From Lachnospiraceae bacterium C6A11 (GTDB lineage Bacteria > Bacillota > Clostridia > Lachnospirales > Lachnospiraceae): a stretch of 64,000 bases of DNA. Positions 54,099 through 63,547 of the stretch are shown piece by piece. The notes under the pieces are model-generated. The model saw only the letters and a list, made by a program, of their open reading frames with translations. It made no database searches and had not been told where the DNA came from. The DNA lies in assembly GCA_000702245.1 (NCBI GenBank), contig JNKY01000018.1, forward strand, positions 1 to 64,000, read 5' to 3'. The first letter of the stretch is position 1, and the number at the start of each line of letters is the position of its first letter. The translations under genes and the position numbers were made by a program.

Positions 54099-56672
54099 TT
54101 AGTTTACAACCTTGCCGCCCTTAATGGTATATTTCTTACCATTATAGTTTACGGTTCCGTTGTAATCGAACTGAACCTTACCACCCTTACAGTACCAAGA
54201 TCCGTACTGGTTAGTTCCGATGCCGGTGAAATTGAAATCAACCTTTCCGCCCTTACAGTACCACCAGCCGTTAGAATTCTTTGCAACACCGGTAAAGTCA
54301 AAGTCTACCTTACCGCCACTGCACTTCCACCAGCCGTATGTGTTCTTTTCTACCGTATTGCAATTGAAGTCAACCTTGCCGTTAACAATACGCCACCAGC
54401 CGTACTGATTCTTCGCGATTCCTGTGTAGTTGAAATCAACCTTACCGCCGGTGATCTTCCACCAGCCGTATTCGTTCTTCTCAACTGAGTTTTTGTTGAA
54501 ATCAACCTTACCGCCCTTACAGTACCACCAGCCATTCTCATTCTTGGCAAGTCCGGTGAAATCAAAGTTGACCTTACCCTTCTGGATAACCCACCAGCCG
54601 TTCTCATTCTTCTCAACCGAGTTAACGAACTGAACCTTGCCGCCACTTATGAACCACCAGGCAGTTTCTCCATTGACAGTTCCTTTACGGACATCCTTCT
54701 TTGATGTATCTACCTTGCCATTGATAACGTAGTACCAATCGTTGCCATATTTTGCAAAGCCGGTAAATGATGTATCCTGAACGCCATTCTTTGCATAATA
54801 CAAAGCATTGTTATACTTCTGGATGCATGTTTTTGACTTGTCAAATACATATATAGTTTCCGTATTGCTGCTGGTATATGTTTTGCCGTTAAAGTTAACT
54901 GTAGCCGTATAATTCTTGGATCCCGCGGTATTTATGGTTGCTGTCTTCGTAACCTTGTTGTTTATGGTAGCAGTTGCAACATTTGTATGTTTGCTGTCAT
55001 TTTTGCAAGTAAACTTAGCAGTTGCCTTAGTATAACCTGTCCATGTCCATACAGGCGTTCCGTAGCTGTGTCCTGTTGCTGCCCTGGTTGTGCCCTTCTT
55101 AACTGTTGTTCCGCAATCCAGACAAACGGTATCGCCGGTATATCCTGCCTCTGTACAGGTCGGAACCTTTGCCTTTCTTACTTCAGTTCTTGTATGAAGA
55201 CATTTTACATCAACTTTAACCTTACATTCTGTCTTTGCATAATGATCGGAATCTGTCGGTGTAAATATAACCACATACTCAGTCTTTCCACCATCTGAAA
55301 CAGAAGGCTTAGTTGAAGCATTCTTCCATGCAAATGTACCGGCTATCTCATTCTTTCCAATAACCGCCTTACCGCCTTTCAGCGTGCTATTTGCAAGAGA
55401 CTGACCATATGTAATGCCGGATGCTGTAGGTAAGTTTGAAACTGTTGGTATAGCCTTATCAATCTTAAATGTGCATGTTGTTTTATCCTTCGGAACAGTA
55501 TAATAATCAGCTTCCGTGCCCTCTAACGTTGCGGTAGCTGTGTAATTTTCTCCTACTTCTATTCCTGTTCCGGATACTGTAACCATACAGTCATCCCCTG
55601 ATTTAACACCTGACAGGGTTGCTGTAGGCTGTTTTTCAGTTCCGTCATAATACAGAGTTGTATTACTCCAGCTAATACACAAAGTTTTCTTATCTACAGT
55701 GAGAGTTATCTCTTTCTCTCCAAAATGAGTTTCTGAATCAAATGCCACTATGATCGTAGTAGATCCCGGCTTTTTAATTGTTACTTTTCCTGTATTTTCA
55801 TTAACCTCTGCAACAGACGGATCTTGTGATATATACGTAAAAGCCCCGGAACCAGCTGCTTCAGGAACAGAACCGTGAATAGTAAAAACCTTATCCCCGT
55901 AGGTTTTAAAAATTTTATCACCTTCTCTGACCGTCACTGTTGTTTCTTCCTTTTCACAAAGAGTAACGACCACATTTACGGTAGAATCCGCATAATTGGT
56001 TGAACTTATAGTCACCGGAAGAGTGATCACATCACCTACAGAGCCGTCAGCTATATTTGCGGATACCGTGCCAGTAGAGTTCACGGTAAAATTGCTTACT
56101 TCAATGCTGCTTCCGTCAGCCTTAACAATACTTACATCGCCTGCAGTATAAGTACATGTACCTGCATTTTCCGGCATCTTTCCGGCAACAGACGCAGTGA
56201 TACTTGTCACCATATAGCTTTTATTCAACTTCACATCGTTAAGATCCTTCGCAGCAGCCTTTTTAACCGTCAGCGTTACCGTTATCGTGTAATCCACGTA
56301 GTTATCGGATTTAACCGTAAGAGTCACCGTAGCAGTTTTGTTTATGATATTTGCATCATCTTTGAATTTGAATACAAGACACTTTTCCGATTCCGAAAAC
56401 GTTGGTTCTCCATCTAAAACAGAATCTACATCGATCTTTCCTGTGATCGTTACTATTCCACCGTCTACTATCAAGGCGCTCAGATCCTTGCTTCCCTCGG
56501 ACCCGTATTTTGCGGAAGCATCCGCAGTTACATCCTCGTGGTTTTCTTTGCCATTCGCATACACCATCATATTCCCTGATTTAAACAGCAGCGCCACTGC
56601 CCCCAGCACCAACATAGCCGTCAGCATGAAGGTCATTATATTTCTTAAATTGCTTTTATTCTTTCGTTCCAT
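54099..56672 (-). CDS. Secreted protein with Ig/MBG-like domains and GW-type cell-wall-binding repeats
   Basis: 857 residues. An N-terminal hydrophobic signal lies at about 12-36 ([19 protein letters not shown]). Several beta-sandwich domains follow ([35 protein letters not shown]/Ig-like), then a Cys-containing C-x2-C-like segment ([17 protein letters not shown]). The C-terminus has seven to eight 22-residue repeats with YGWWKxxGGKVDF, a variant of choline-binding-type repeats that hold proteins to wall polymers. ATG 56672 is preceded by GGGAGG; the four earlier codons are that ribosome site read as protein. The LicC/LicD-type genes elsewhere in the window might supply the ligand, but that is speculative. 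Confidence 0.82.
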   Translation of the reverse strand: MERKNKSNLRNIMTFMLTAMLVLGAVALLFKSGNMMVYANGKENHEDVTADASAKYGSEGSKDLSALIVDGGIVTITGKIDVDSVLDGEPTFSESEKCLVFKFKDDANIINKTATVTLTVKSDNYVDYTITVTLTVKKAAAKDLNDVKLNKSYMVTSITASVAGKMPENAGTCTYTAGDVSIVKADGSSIEVSNFTVNSTGTVSANIADGSVGDVITLPVTISSTNYADSTVNVVVTLCEKEETTVTVREGDKIFKTYGDKVFTIHGSVPEAAGSGAFTYISQDPSVAEVNENTGKVTIKKPGSTTIIVAFDSETHFGEKEITLTVDKKTLCISWSNTTLYYDGTEKQPTATLSGVKSGDDCMVTVSGTGIEVGENYTATATLEGTEADYYTVPKDKTTCTFKIDKAIPTVSNLPTASGITYGQSLANSTLKGGKAVIGKNEIAGTFAWKNASTKPSVSDGGKTEYVVIFTPTDSDHYAKTECKVKVDVKCLHTRTEVRKAKVPTCTEAGYTGDTVCLDCGTTVKKGTTRAATGHSYGTPVWTWTGYTKATAKFTCKNDSKHTNVATATINNKVTKTATINTAGSKNYTATVNFNGKTYTSSNTETIYVFDKSKTCIQKYNNALYYAKNGVQDTSFTGFAKYGNDWYYVINGKVDTSKKDVRKGTVNGETAWWFISGGKVQFVNSVEKNENGWWVIQKGKVNFDFTGLAKNENGWWYCKGGKVDFNKNSVEKNEYGWWKITGGKVDFNYTGIAKNQYGWWRIVNGKVDFNCNTVEKNTYGWWKCSGGKVDFDFTGVAKNSNGWWYCKGGKVDFNFTGIGTNQYGSWYCKGGKVQFDYNGTVNYNGKKYTIKGGKVVN
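54102..54671 (-). repeat. 66-base tandem repeats encoding GW-type wall-binding units
   Basis: Eight full 22-codon units plus a partial one at the 3' end. Units alternate between TGxAKN and NSVEKN endings, so the underlying unit may be 44 residues. Such arrays are prone to copy-number change. Confidence 0.8.
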
Positions 56673-56852
56673 GTTACCTCCCATTTTATATATCCTATCT
56701 CAACATCCAAAAGTCCCACTTTTCGCGCAGGAAAACCACCAAATAACGGGTCAGTCCCCTATTAAAATCACGTGAAAATACAGCTAGATTATAGCAAAAA
56801 AAACTATTATTTTGTGTTTTGGCACTTTTTATTGACATTTTGTTGACATGAG

Positions 56853-57541
56853 TTATTTTGATGCAACATATTTCTGATTTCTGCTATTCGGTTTATCAGG
56901 AATTGTTCGAACCAGTTTTCCGCTCTCAAGTAATGGATTGAGGATTTTTGTTCTAAAATGGCCTCTATTGCTGATGCCAATCCGTTCCTGTATTTCCTCT
57001 CTGCTCCTTGGGACAGCGCAAAAGTCAAGTATTACTTGTTCTCTATCAGATTCACTGATTACGGGTTCTTGAGTGACATCTTGGCCGTTATCTTGGTTGG
57101 TAACTTGGTTGGCACCATCCAAGTTCTGCATCCAAGTTTCGCGAAGATTCCTATAAAAAGCCACTACAAAATCATCCTTCTCCGTCCGGAACTCAACATT
57201 ACAGCCTGCCTCATCACAAAGATCCTTGATTCTTTTAAGTCCGGTTGCAAAGGTTTCCATATCCTTTGAAAAATACAATACGCCAGTAATTTTTCTATTA
57301 CGGCGGATAGGCTTTTTATTACCATCAAGATATTCTTCCGGTGCATGACCCTTAGGGAATCCACCTGTAGTATGTATCTCTATTCTGTCCTTAAATACAT
57401 CTATCTCGTTATTCTGTCCATTATTATATCCGATTCAAAAAAGATTCTGCCAACCTGTTTTGCTTTATTTAAATATGTCTTAAAATCGAGCATATTAATA
57501 TCAGAAACAGTATATTTTGAAGGTTGATTCTCCAATATTGA
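56853..57541 (-). pseudogene. Remnant of an AlbA_2/HATPase-type putative transcriptional regulator
   Basis: A C-terminal piece is in good frame: NNEIDVFKDRIEIHTTGGFP, a RecG-like C-terminal region and a final winged-helix (VPRSREEIQERIGISNRGHFRTKIL...KYVASK) typical of COG2865 proteins. It is preceded, in a different frame, by a second piece (KYTVSDINMLDFKTYLNKAKQVGRI) that belongs before it in such proteins. The junction near 57430 has a frame change and apparently a large deletion, and the N-terminal AlbA_2 domain is missing. No start codon is in place. A broken gene of perhaps 450 residues originally. Confidence 0.75.
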
Positions 57542-57587
57542 TCAATATCTTTCCTCCTAAAATGATCACTCTCGTAAAAAGTATAAC

Positions 57588-57618
57588 AGGGCGTTATTGA
57601 AAAATCAACAACGCCCTG
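57588..57618 (-). terminator. Hairpin after the wall-binding-repeat remnant
   Basis: Nine-base stem CAGGGCGTT/AACGCCCTG with a 14-base loop, then TTATACTTTTT on the minus strand. It lies just past the remnant's stop codon, as expected for a former 3' end. Confidence 0.6.
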
Positions 57619-57648
57619 CCGCTTATAATGCTACTGAAAAGTATATAT

Positions 57649-57684
57649 TTAGTTCACAACCTTGCCGCCTTTAATGGTATATTT
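57649..57684 (-). pseudogene. Fragment of the 3' end of a wall-binding-repeat gene
   Basis: The minus strand encodes [11 protein letters not shown] and a stop, identical in residues to the C-terminus of the protein at 54099-56672, with some base changes. Upstream the match is lost within two codons. It is a 36-base scrap of a paralogous gene. Confidence 0.65.
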
Positions 57685-57761
57685 CCTCAGTTTGCACTTT
57701 GCTATGATTTCGATATGATGTTGCCAAAGGACAAATGCAAATAACGCCGGAAATGGTATTT

Positions 57762-57785
57762 CTCCACCAAGTTGGTGGAGTTTTT
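57762..57785 (+). terminator. Plus-strand terminator before a small broken gene
   Basis: Eight-base perfect stem CTCCACCA/TGGTGGAG, loop AGT, then five Ts. Upstream on the plus strand a frame ends ALCYDFDMMLPKDKCK-stop (TAA near 57743), which looks like the tail of a lost gene. Confidence 0.65.
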
Positions 57786-57825
57786 GAACTGAAAACTTAT
57801 TCAAGAAGAAACGAGGTGAATAATC

Positions 57826-58010
57826 ATGATAAATGATATAAAAAATATTACAAAATATTTATTAATTGCGATTTCTTCAATGATGATTTTGATCCAGAGG
57901 GAAAAGAAGAACACCTTGATATGGCTCATGAACTCCAAGAAAAATATCCTTGGAGTGATATAATTGACGAAATAGCCAGATGGAAAGCAACATTCTATAA
58001 ATCTCAATAA
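57826..58010 (+). pseudogene. Small gene (about 60 residues) broken at a poly-A run
   Basis: A good ribosome site (GAGGTG) precedes ATG 57826, which reads MINDIKN and then drifts into an AT-rich frame stopping after 45 codons. In another frame the same region reads a typical acidic helical protein (DFFNDDFDPEGKEEHLDMAHE..., WSDIIDEIARWKATFYKSQ-stop at 58008-58010). One extra A in the A6 run at 57840-57845 would join the two into a single gene of about 60 codons. It is a true frameshift, slippage or sequence error. No family recognised. Confidence 0.55.
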
Positions 58011-58073
58011 ATCTATTCATCTGATCAATCAGATATATTACTATTATTGTTGACATTTTAGCGACGAAAAAAT

Positions 58074-58102
58074 CGGGAAGCCTTATAAAATAAGACTTCC
58101 CG
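58074..58102 (-). terminator. Terminator of guaA
   Basis: Stem CGGGAAG plus CTTAT paired with ATAAG plus CTTCCCG around an AAA loop, with one internal mismatch. On the minus strand it is followed by ATTTTTT. It lies 13 bases past the stop. Confidence 0.85.
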
Positions 58103-58114
58103 ATACCTTTTTAA

Positions 58115-59710
58115 TTATAGAAGCTCAATGGTTCCTGGTGGTTTACTCGTGAGGTCCCACATGACTCTGTTTACGCCCTTGACCTCATTGATGATCCTGT
58201 TCATGCACCTCTGAAGCACGTCGAACGGAATCTCTGTACAGTCGGCCGTCATGAAGTCTGATGTGCAGACTGCACGGAGCACAACTGCGTAATCGTAGGT
58301 TCTGAAGTCGCCCATTACGCCGACTGAACGCATATTTGAAAGCGCCGCAAAATACTGGTTCGGCGGATTCTTGATTTTGCCGTCCTTAACCGCCTTATCG
58401 ATCTCCTCGCGGAAGATAGCGTCAGCATCCTGAACTATACGAACCTTCTCAACTGTGATGTCATCAACTATTCTGACTCCGAGTCCCGGTCCCGGGAACG
58501 GCTGACGAAACACGAGGTATTCCGGTATTCCAAGCTCGAGGCCGGCCTTTCTGACCTCATCCTTGAAGAGCATTCTGAGCGGCTCAACTATTTCCTTGAA
58601 ATCAACATAGTCAGGCAGTCCGCCAACGTTGTGGTGTGACTTGATAACTGCCGACTTGCCGAGTCCTGACTCTATAACATCCGGATAGATGGTTCCCTGA
58701 GCGAGGAAATCCACCGCACCGATCTTCTTTGCCTCTTCCTCAAATACACGTATGAACTCTTCGCCGATGATCTTTCTCTTACGCTCCGGATCAGTCTCGC
58801 CTGCAAGCTTCAGATAGAATCTCTCCTGCGCATTTACCCTGATAAAGTTCAGGTCATAATTGCCTTCCGGTCCAAATACAGCCTCAACCTCGTCGCCCTC
58901 GTCCTTACGAAGAAGGCCGTGATCAACAAATACGCATGTCAGCTGCTTGCCGACTGCCTTCGACAGAAGAACCGCAGCTACAGAGGAATCAACTCCTCCC
59001 GAAAGTGCACAGAGCACCTTACCCTTACCGATCTTCTTTCTGAGTGCCTCTACAGTTGTCTCTACGAAGGAAGACATCTGCCAGTCGCCGGCACATTTAC
59101 AAATATTATAAACAAAGTTTCTGAGAATATCCTGTCCCTGCTCGCTGTGCATAACCTCAGGATGGAACTGAACCGCATAAAGGTTCTTCTCCTCATTCTC
59201 CATACCTGCGATCGGACAATCATTGGTATGAGCTGTAACGTGGAAGCCCTCCGGAAGCTCTGCGATATAGTCCGTATGGCTCATCCATGTATTTATTGTT
59301 GGCTTGATATTTTCGAAGAGGAGCGAGCTGCTGAGGCTGACCTGTCCGAGAACGCCGTCCTCCTCGTCTATCGCATCAATAAAGGTCTCTGTCCTTCCGT
59401 ACTCGCTGACAGGCGCGGTCTTAACCTTTCCGCCCGCAAGCATCGCAACAAGCTGCGCGCCGTAGCAGATTCCGAGTATCGGAATTCCTGCCTCAAGGAT
59501 TTCCGCTGTATACGAAGGGGATGCCGGGTCATAAACACTGTTCGGTCCGCCTGTGAAGATGATACCCTTCGGATTCATCTCCTTAATCTTGTCGAGAGAC
59601 ATGGTGTAAGGATGCACCTCTGCATAAACGTTGCATTCTCTTACCCTTCTCGCGATCAGCTGGTTGTACTGTCCTCCAAAATCCAGGACGATTATCAACT
59701 CTTTTTCCAT
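58115..59710 (-). CDS. guaA: GMP synthase (glutamine-hydrolysing)
   Basis: 531 residues. An N-terminal class I glutamine amidotransferase has GICYGAQ (nucleophile Cys) and QFHPEV (His, Glu). The ATP-pyrophosphatase has [17 protein letters not shown] (P-loop) and [11 protein letters not shown]. The dimerisation domain has [23 protein letters not shown] and the C-terminal [12 protein letters not shown]. Converts XMP to GMP. ATG 59710 has GGAG seven bases before it; the frame extends seven codons upstream with no ribosome site. It lies 123 bases past the S41 protease gene and has its own terminator; no purine riboswitch is seen in that gap. Confidence 0.97.
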   Translation of the reverse strand: MEKELIIVLDFGGQYNQLIARRVRECNVYAEVHPYTMSLDKIKEMNPKGIIFTGGPNSVYDPASPSYTAEILEAGIPILGICYGAQLVAMLAGGKVKTAPVSEYGRTETFIDAIDEEDGVLGQVSLSSSLLFENIKPTINTWMSHTDYIAELPEGFHVTAHTNDCPIAGMENEEKNLYAVQFHPEVMHSEQGQDILRNFVYNICKCAGDWQMSSFVETTVEALRKKIGKGKVLCALSGGVDSSVAAVLLSKAVGKQLTCVFVDHGLLRKDEGDEVEAVFGPEGNYDLNFIRVNAQERFYLKLAGETDPERKRKIIGEEFIRVFEEEAKKIGAVDFLAQGTIYPDVIESGLGKSAVIKSHHNVGGLPDYVDFKEIVEPLRMLFKDEVRKAGLELGIPEYLVFRQPFPGPGLGVRIVDDITVEKVRIVQDADAIFREEIDKAVKDGKIKNPPNQYFAALSNMRSVGVMGDFRTYDYAVVLRAVCTSDFMTADCTEIPFDVLQRCMNRIINEVKGVNRVMWDLTSKPPGTIELL

Positions 59711-59833
59711 AATACGCTCCACTTTCTTCATAGCACTTTTATGTCACATTTTATCGTTTCGGCCGGCCACAGATCATTCTGATCCGTCACCCGCCCTGCA
59801 CCCGCGCTGCAGATGCATCCACTCTGCGGACGA

Positions 59834-61114
59834 TCACTCATCCGTGAGCGGCTGGCCTCCAAGCACCTTAACAGCCGCCTGAAGCTGGGTATCATCCTTG
59901 TGAGGAATCTTGATCATCTTCTTTAGATCATCAGGAAGTTCAATCTCGATATCAGGTGTGATACCTATTTTATGTATTTCCGTCATTGACGGAGTATAAT
60001 ACTTCGCTATCGTTATCTTGATCGCAGAACCGTCCTTCAGCGGAAGAACCGTCTGAACGATACCCTTTCCGAAAGTTGTAACGCCTACAACCTTCGCCTT
60101 GCCGTAATCTCTCATACAGCTTGTAAATACCTCTGAAGCACTCGCACTGTAGTCATTTACAAGGATAGCCATCGGAAGATCAACCGAATGACCGTCGCTG
60201 CAGGTGTATTTGTCCATCATCTTGTCGTCTTTATTCTTTGTATAAAGAATATCGCCCGCTGCCTCAGCACCCTCAACCATGGCATTGTCGTCAACCAGGT
60301 AGTCGATCATCTTGACAACCGAATTGAGGAGTCCGCCCGGATTGTTTCTAAGGTCAAATACAAATGCGACTGCACCCTGCTCCATAAGGTCGTCAACCGC
60401 CTTAATGAACTGGTCCGGCGTATTTTCGATGAACTGGTCAACCTGGATGTAACCGATATTTCCCTGAAGCATCTCGTAAGAAACGCTGATGTACTCAACG
60501 ACCGCTCTGGTTATCGTGATCGGAATGTCTTCCTTCTCTCCGTCACGTCTTACTGTTACGACAACGTCCTTACCTTCCTCGCCTCTGATCATCTTAACGG
60601 CTGCCTCGAGCTCTGTATCGTCGGTCACCTCGTAATCGTCTATCTTGATCAGCCGGTCGCCCGGAAGAAGTCCTGCCTTCTCAGCCGGCGAGCCGGAAAT
60701 AGGCTTAACTATACGTATCTCATTATTATCAACGTTCTTTTGTACTGTCGCACCGATACCAACGTACTTGCCCTTGTCATCCTCCATGAGCTGCTGGTAT
60801 TCTTCCTTCGTGTAGTAAACCGAATACGGATCGTCGAGGCCGCCCATAACTCCGTCGAAGTAGGTCTCCTCCTGAAGCTCCGCATCCTTGTCAAAATAAT
60901 AGTAATAGTTGATGTAAGACTGTATTTCCTTGGTCTTATCCTTAACTCTGTCCGAGGTTGGGTCAAAGCCCTCGCCCTCAGCAGTAGTATATTCTGCAGT
61001 TGTTTTTTCTTTCTTATCGCTAACTTTTTCGCTGTTGCCGCAGCCGCTGAGCATACTTAACCCCAGCATAACAGCCAGAACGGATGCACCTGTTTTTGTC
61101 TTTATCCTTTTCAA
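59834..61114 (-). CDS. S41-family C-terminal processing protease (CtpA-like), lipoprotein
   Basis: 426 residues. A lipoprotein signal with LSGC puts Cys at about 25. A PDZ domain (about 130-200: IVKPISGSPAEKAGLLPGDRLIKIDDYEV) follows. The S41 core has DLRNNPGGLLNSVVKM, NDYSASASEVFTSCM (catalytic Ser) and TTFGKGIVQTV (catalytic Lys). Cleaves extracytoplasmic proteins near their C-termini. The start codon is TTG with an AGAGG ribosome site eight bases before it. It lies downstream of the M23 peptidase, and CtpA-like proteases are known to tune such wall hydrolases in other bacteria. Confidence 0.93.
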   Translation of the reverse strand: MKRIKTKTGASVLAVMLGLSMLSGCGNSEKVSDKKEKTTAEYTTAEGEGFDPTSDRVKDKTKEIQSYINYYYYFDKDAELQEETYFDGVMGGLDDPYSVYYTKEEYQQLMEDDKGKYVGIGATVQKNVDNNEIRIVKPISGSPAEKAGLLPGDRLIKIDDYEVTDDTELEAAVKMIRGEEGKDVVVTVRRDGEKEDIPITITRAVVEYISVSYEMLQGNIGYIQVDQFIENTPDQFIKAVDDLMEQGAVAFVFDLRNNPGGLLNSVVKMIDYLVDDNAMVEGAEAAGDILYTKNKDDKMMDKYTCSDGHSVDLPMAILVNDYSASASEVFTSCMRDYGKAKVVGVTTFGKGIVQTVLPLKDGSAIKITIAKYYTPSMTEIHKIGITPDIEIELPDDLKKMIKIPHKDDTQLQAAVKVLGGQPLTDE

Positions 61115-61228
61115 TTCTCTATCCTCTCAATCTTTTCCGCCCGGAAATAATCTGACAGGCAGCTAATATTATCCAAATTCCCTGATCCTAAACCGTTCCA
61201 AACACATTTTTTCTTTTTGCTTACGCCC

Positions 61229-62632
61229 CTACTGGTAGAACTGCAGTGGATCTACGTAATCGCCGTTAACTCTCACTCCGAAGTGGAGATGCGGTCCCGT
61301 AGAAACTCCTGTATTTCCTGAAAATGCTATAACCTGACCCTGCTCAACCTTCTGGCCCTCCACGACCGAATAAGCAGAGAGGTGATGGTACACCGTAAAT
61401 ACACCGTCGCCATGATCCAGCATGACGGTGATGCCGCCGCTGCCCATATATCCGGTATAGCTTACTGTGCCCGCAGCCGCCGCAATAACGTGGCTGCCCG
61501 AATCGCATGCTATATCGATGCCTCTGTGATAGGTGCTGGCACCGGCTGTCGGAGCATCTCTTCCTCCGAAATACGATGAAATATACGTACTTGATGGCAT
61601 TGGCCATGCAAAGCCGCCGCTTCCTATGATTGATGGAATGATGATCTTGCCGTCCAATCCGACAAATACACCGCCGGTCGCCGCAGCCTCAAGCTGTGCG
61701 ATCTTGGCATCCAGTTCATCATTCAACTTCTCTATCTCGTTCTTCTCCTGCTTCAGCGGATCGATAACTTCTTTGTAGCTCTCGATCTGTGCTTTCTTTC
61801 CATCATAAAGAAGATGCAGAGCTTCGTATTCGTCATTATATTCCTGATTTATCGTGTCGACAACCGAAAATACCATCGACTGCAGCATCTGCTTCTGCGA
61901 AAGCTTGTCTCTCTTCTCAAGGTACTCGTCCATCTTCGCCTGGTCATATTCCCTGATCTGGTCGATATACTCGGTTCTGTTGAGTATTTCCACAAGGCTC
62001 ATCGAGCCAAGCACCGCATCGACTATGGAATAATGGCCGCCCTCATACGCTGACTGGATATGCTGCTTCATCAACTCATAAGCAGCATCGATCTCCTCCT
62101 GCGACTCGGCAAGCTGCGCCTCGGTTTCCTTCATATAATCCTGGATGCGCTGGCGCTCTTCCGCAAGTCCCTGAAGGTTCGTCTCATATTCGAGCATTAC
62201 CTTATCAAGCTCCACGATCTGGTCAAGGAAAGGCTTCTGGCTTGTCTCGAAGGCATCGATAAGCTCCTGCGCCTCTTCGATATCCTGCTTATACTCTTCC
62301 TGCTTCTCCTGGATCTTCTTGATCTGCTCGGTATCTATCTGAACAACCTTCTGGGTAGTTGCCTCCGTACTGGTCTTCTCGGTAGAGCCATCTTCAGTTG
62401 TAGGTTTATCTGTACTGTTTTCCGTGCTTTCGGTCGTATCGGTCTTGTCAGTCGCGCCCGTAGAGACCTCCGTGGTCTTCACTGCGTCACCCGGAGATGC
62501 GTCTGCTAAAACAGCATCGCCACCGTCGAGAGTTTTATTCTCAACAGCGGCGTCGTTGTTATACGTTCCGGCCAGTATTGTCATACCGATAAGAACTGCG
62601 AAAGCCAGAAAATTCACTAAGTATTTTTTCAC
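61229..62632 (-). CDS. M23-family peptidoglycan hydrolase with coiled coil (EnvC/PcsB-like)
   Basis: 467 residues. A signal sequence occupies about 1-25, then a Thr/Glu-rich linker (30-95). A long coiled coil (about 100-320: VQIDTEQIKKIQEKQEEYKQ..., ESYKEVIDPLKQEKNEIEKL) precedes a C-terminal LytM domain with YHRGIDIACD (HxxxD zinc motif), VYHHLS and GPHLHFGVR (HxH). The coiled-coil plus LytM build and the position next to ftsX match the EnvC/PcsB type hydrolases switched on by FtsEX at division. GTG start with GGAGG seven bases upstream. The conserved catalytic residues are present, so it may cut directly, unlike EnvC. Confidence 0.92.
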   Translation of the reverse strand: MKKYLVNFLAFAVLIGMTILAGTYNNDAAVENKTLDGGDAVLADASPGDAVKTTEVSTGATDKTDTTESTENSTDKPTTEDGSTEKTSTEATTQKVVQIDTEQIKKIQEKQEEYKQDIEEAQELIDAFETSQKPFLDQIVELDKVMLEYETNLQGLAEERQRIQDYMKETEAQLAESQEEIDAAYELMKQHIQSAYEGGHYSIVDAVLGSMSLVEILNRTEYIDQIREYDQAKMDEYLEKRDKLSQKQMLQSMVFSVVDTINQEYNDEYEALHLLYDGKKAQIESYKEVIDPLKQEKNEIEKLNDELDAKIAQLEAAATGGVFVGLDGKIIIPSIIGSGGFAWPMPSSTYISSYFGGRDAPTAGASTYHRGIDIACDSGSHVIAAAAGTVSYTGYMGSGGITVMLDHGDGVFTVYHHLSAYSVVEGQKVEQGQVIAFSGNTGVSTGPHLHFGVRVNGDYVDPLQFYQ

Positions 62633-62647
62633 TTAGTTTCCTCCGTT

Positions 62648-63547
62648 TTATACCCTCAGATGTTTTCTGGTCGTAATTATACTTCCTAAGAAACCTATTC
62701 CCACACCAATCGCAAGTGTTACAGGGATAAGGAACTTAAATACGTCGCCGATGGCAACGAACTCAAACAGCTTGGTTACAAGGCTGAGTCTTCCAACTAC
62801 ATAGTTAAGTACTGCATCATATGCATAATATACAAGCACGAGAGGGATTGCCGAACCGATAAGTCCGATAACAACACCTTCTACGATGAACGGCGCTCTG
62901 ACGAAGAAGTTCGTCGCACCGATAAGCTTCATGATCTTGATCTCTTCCTTACGAACCGTAATACCGATCGTGACGGTATTGCTGATAAGGAAGACTGATA
63001 CAAGGAGCAGGATAAATATGATACCCAGCGATGCGTAGCCGACGAAGAGGTTGAGCGATGATATCGTATCAGCAGTGAACTGCGAGCTCTTAACCTTTCT
63101 GACACCGGTCAGGCCTTCCAGGAATCGTACGAATTCCGCCTGTTTGCTTACATCCTTCAATGTGATAGAGAAGGAAGCTGACTTTGCCAGCGGATTGTCG
63201 TCTCCGAAGGCTGCACGAGCCTCTTCCGGATTGTCATAAGTATCATTTGAGTATTTGATCCACGCTTCTTCAGCGGAGATGTAATCGAAGGTATCGACCT
63301 CTTCTCTGGTCCTTATCTGGGCACTGAGAAGCTCGATGTCGGCGTCCTCTTCGAAGAATACCGAGATGGAGATGGAATTCTCCAGACTCTTCATCGCCGA
63401 TTTGAAGTTAACTACAACAACATAAAATACGCCAAACAGGAACAGGCAGGATACGATAGTACCTATCGATGCAAGGGAGAAGAGAAGATTTCTTCTGATA
63501 TTTTTAAGACCCTGTCTGAAGCTGTACCAAATAGAACTAATCCTCAT
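62648..63547 (-). CDS. ftsX: Cell division protein FtsX
   Basis: 299 residues. A cytoplasmic N-terminus ([28 protein letters not shown]) runs into membrane helix 1. A large extracellular loop (about 50-165, [19 protein letters not shown]...) follows, then three C-terminal helices with [35 protein letters not shown], the FtsX/MacB fold. Its first 11 bases overlap the end of ftsE, so the two are translationally coupled. The outer loop is expected to touch the coiled coil of the M23 hydrolase encoded 15 bases downstream. Confidence 0.95.
   Translation of the reverse strand: MRISSIWYSFRQGLKNIRRNLLFSLASIGTIVSCLFLFGVFYVVVVNFKSAMKSLENSISISVFFEEDADIELLSAQIRTREEVDTFDYISAEEAWIKYSNDTYDNPEEARAAFGDDNPLAKSASFSITLKDVSKQAEFVRFLEGLTGVRKVKSSQFTADTISSLNLFVGYASLGIIFILLLVSVFLISNTVTIGITVRKEEIKIMKLIGATNFFVRAPFIVEGVVIGLIGSAIPLVLVYYAYDAVLNYVVGRLSLVTKLFEFVAIGDVFKFLIPVTLAIGVGIGFLGSIITTRKHLRV

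Noticed and set aside
59732-59833. Possible purine riboswitch before guaA
   Set aside because: The gap is only about 120 bases to the upstream gene and lacks the conserved junction bases; only a short palindrome (GATCATTCTGATC) is present.
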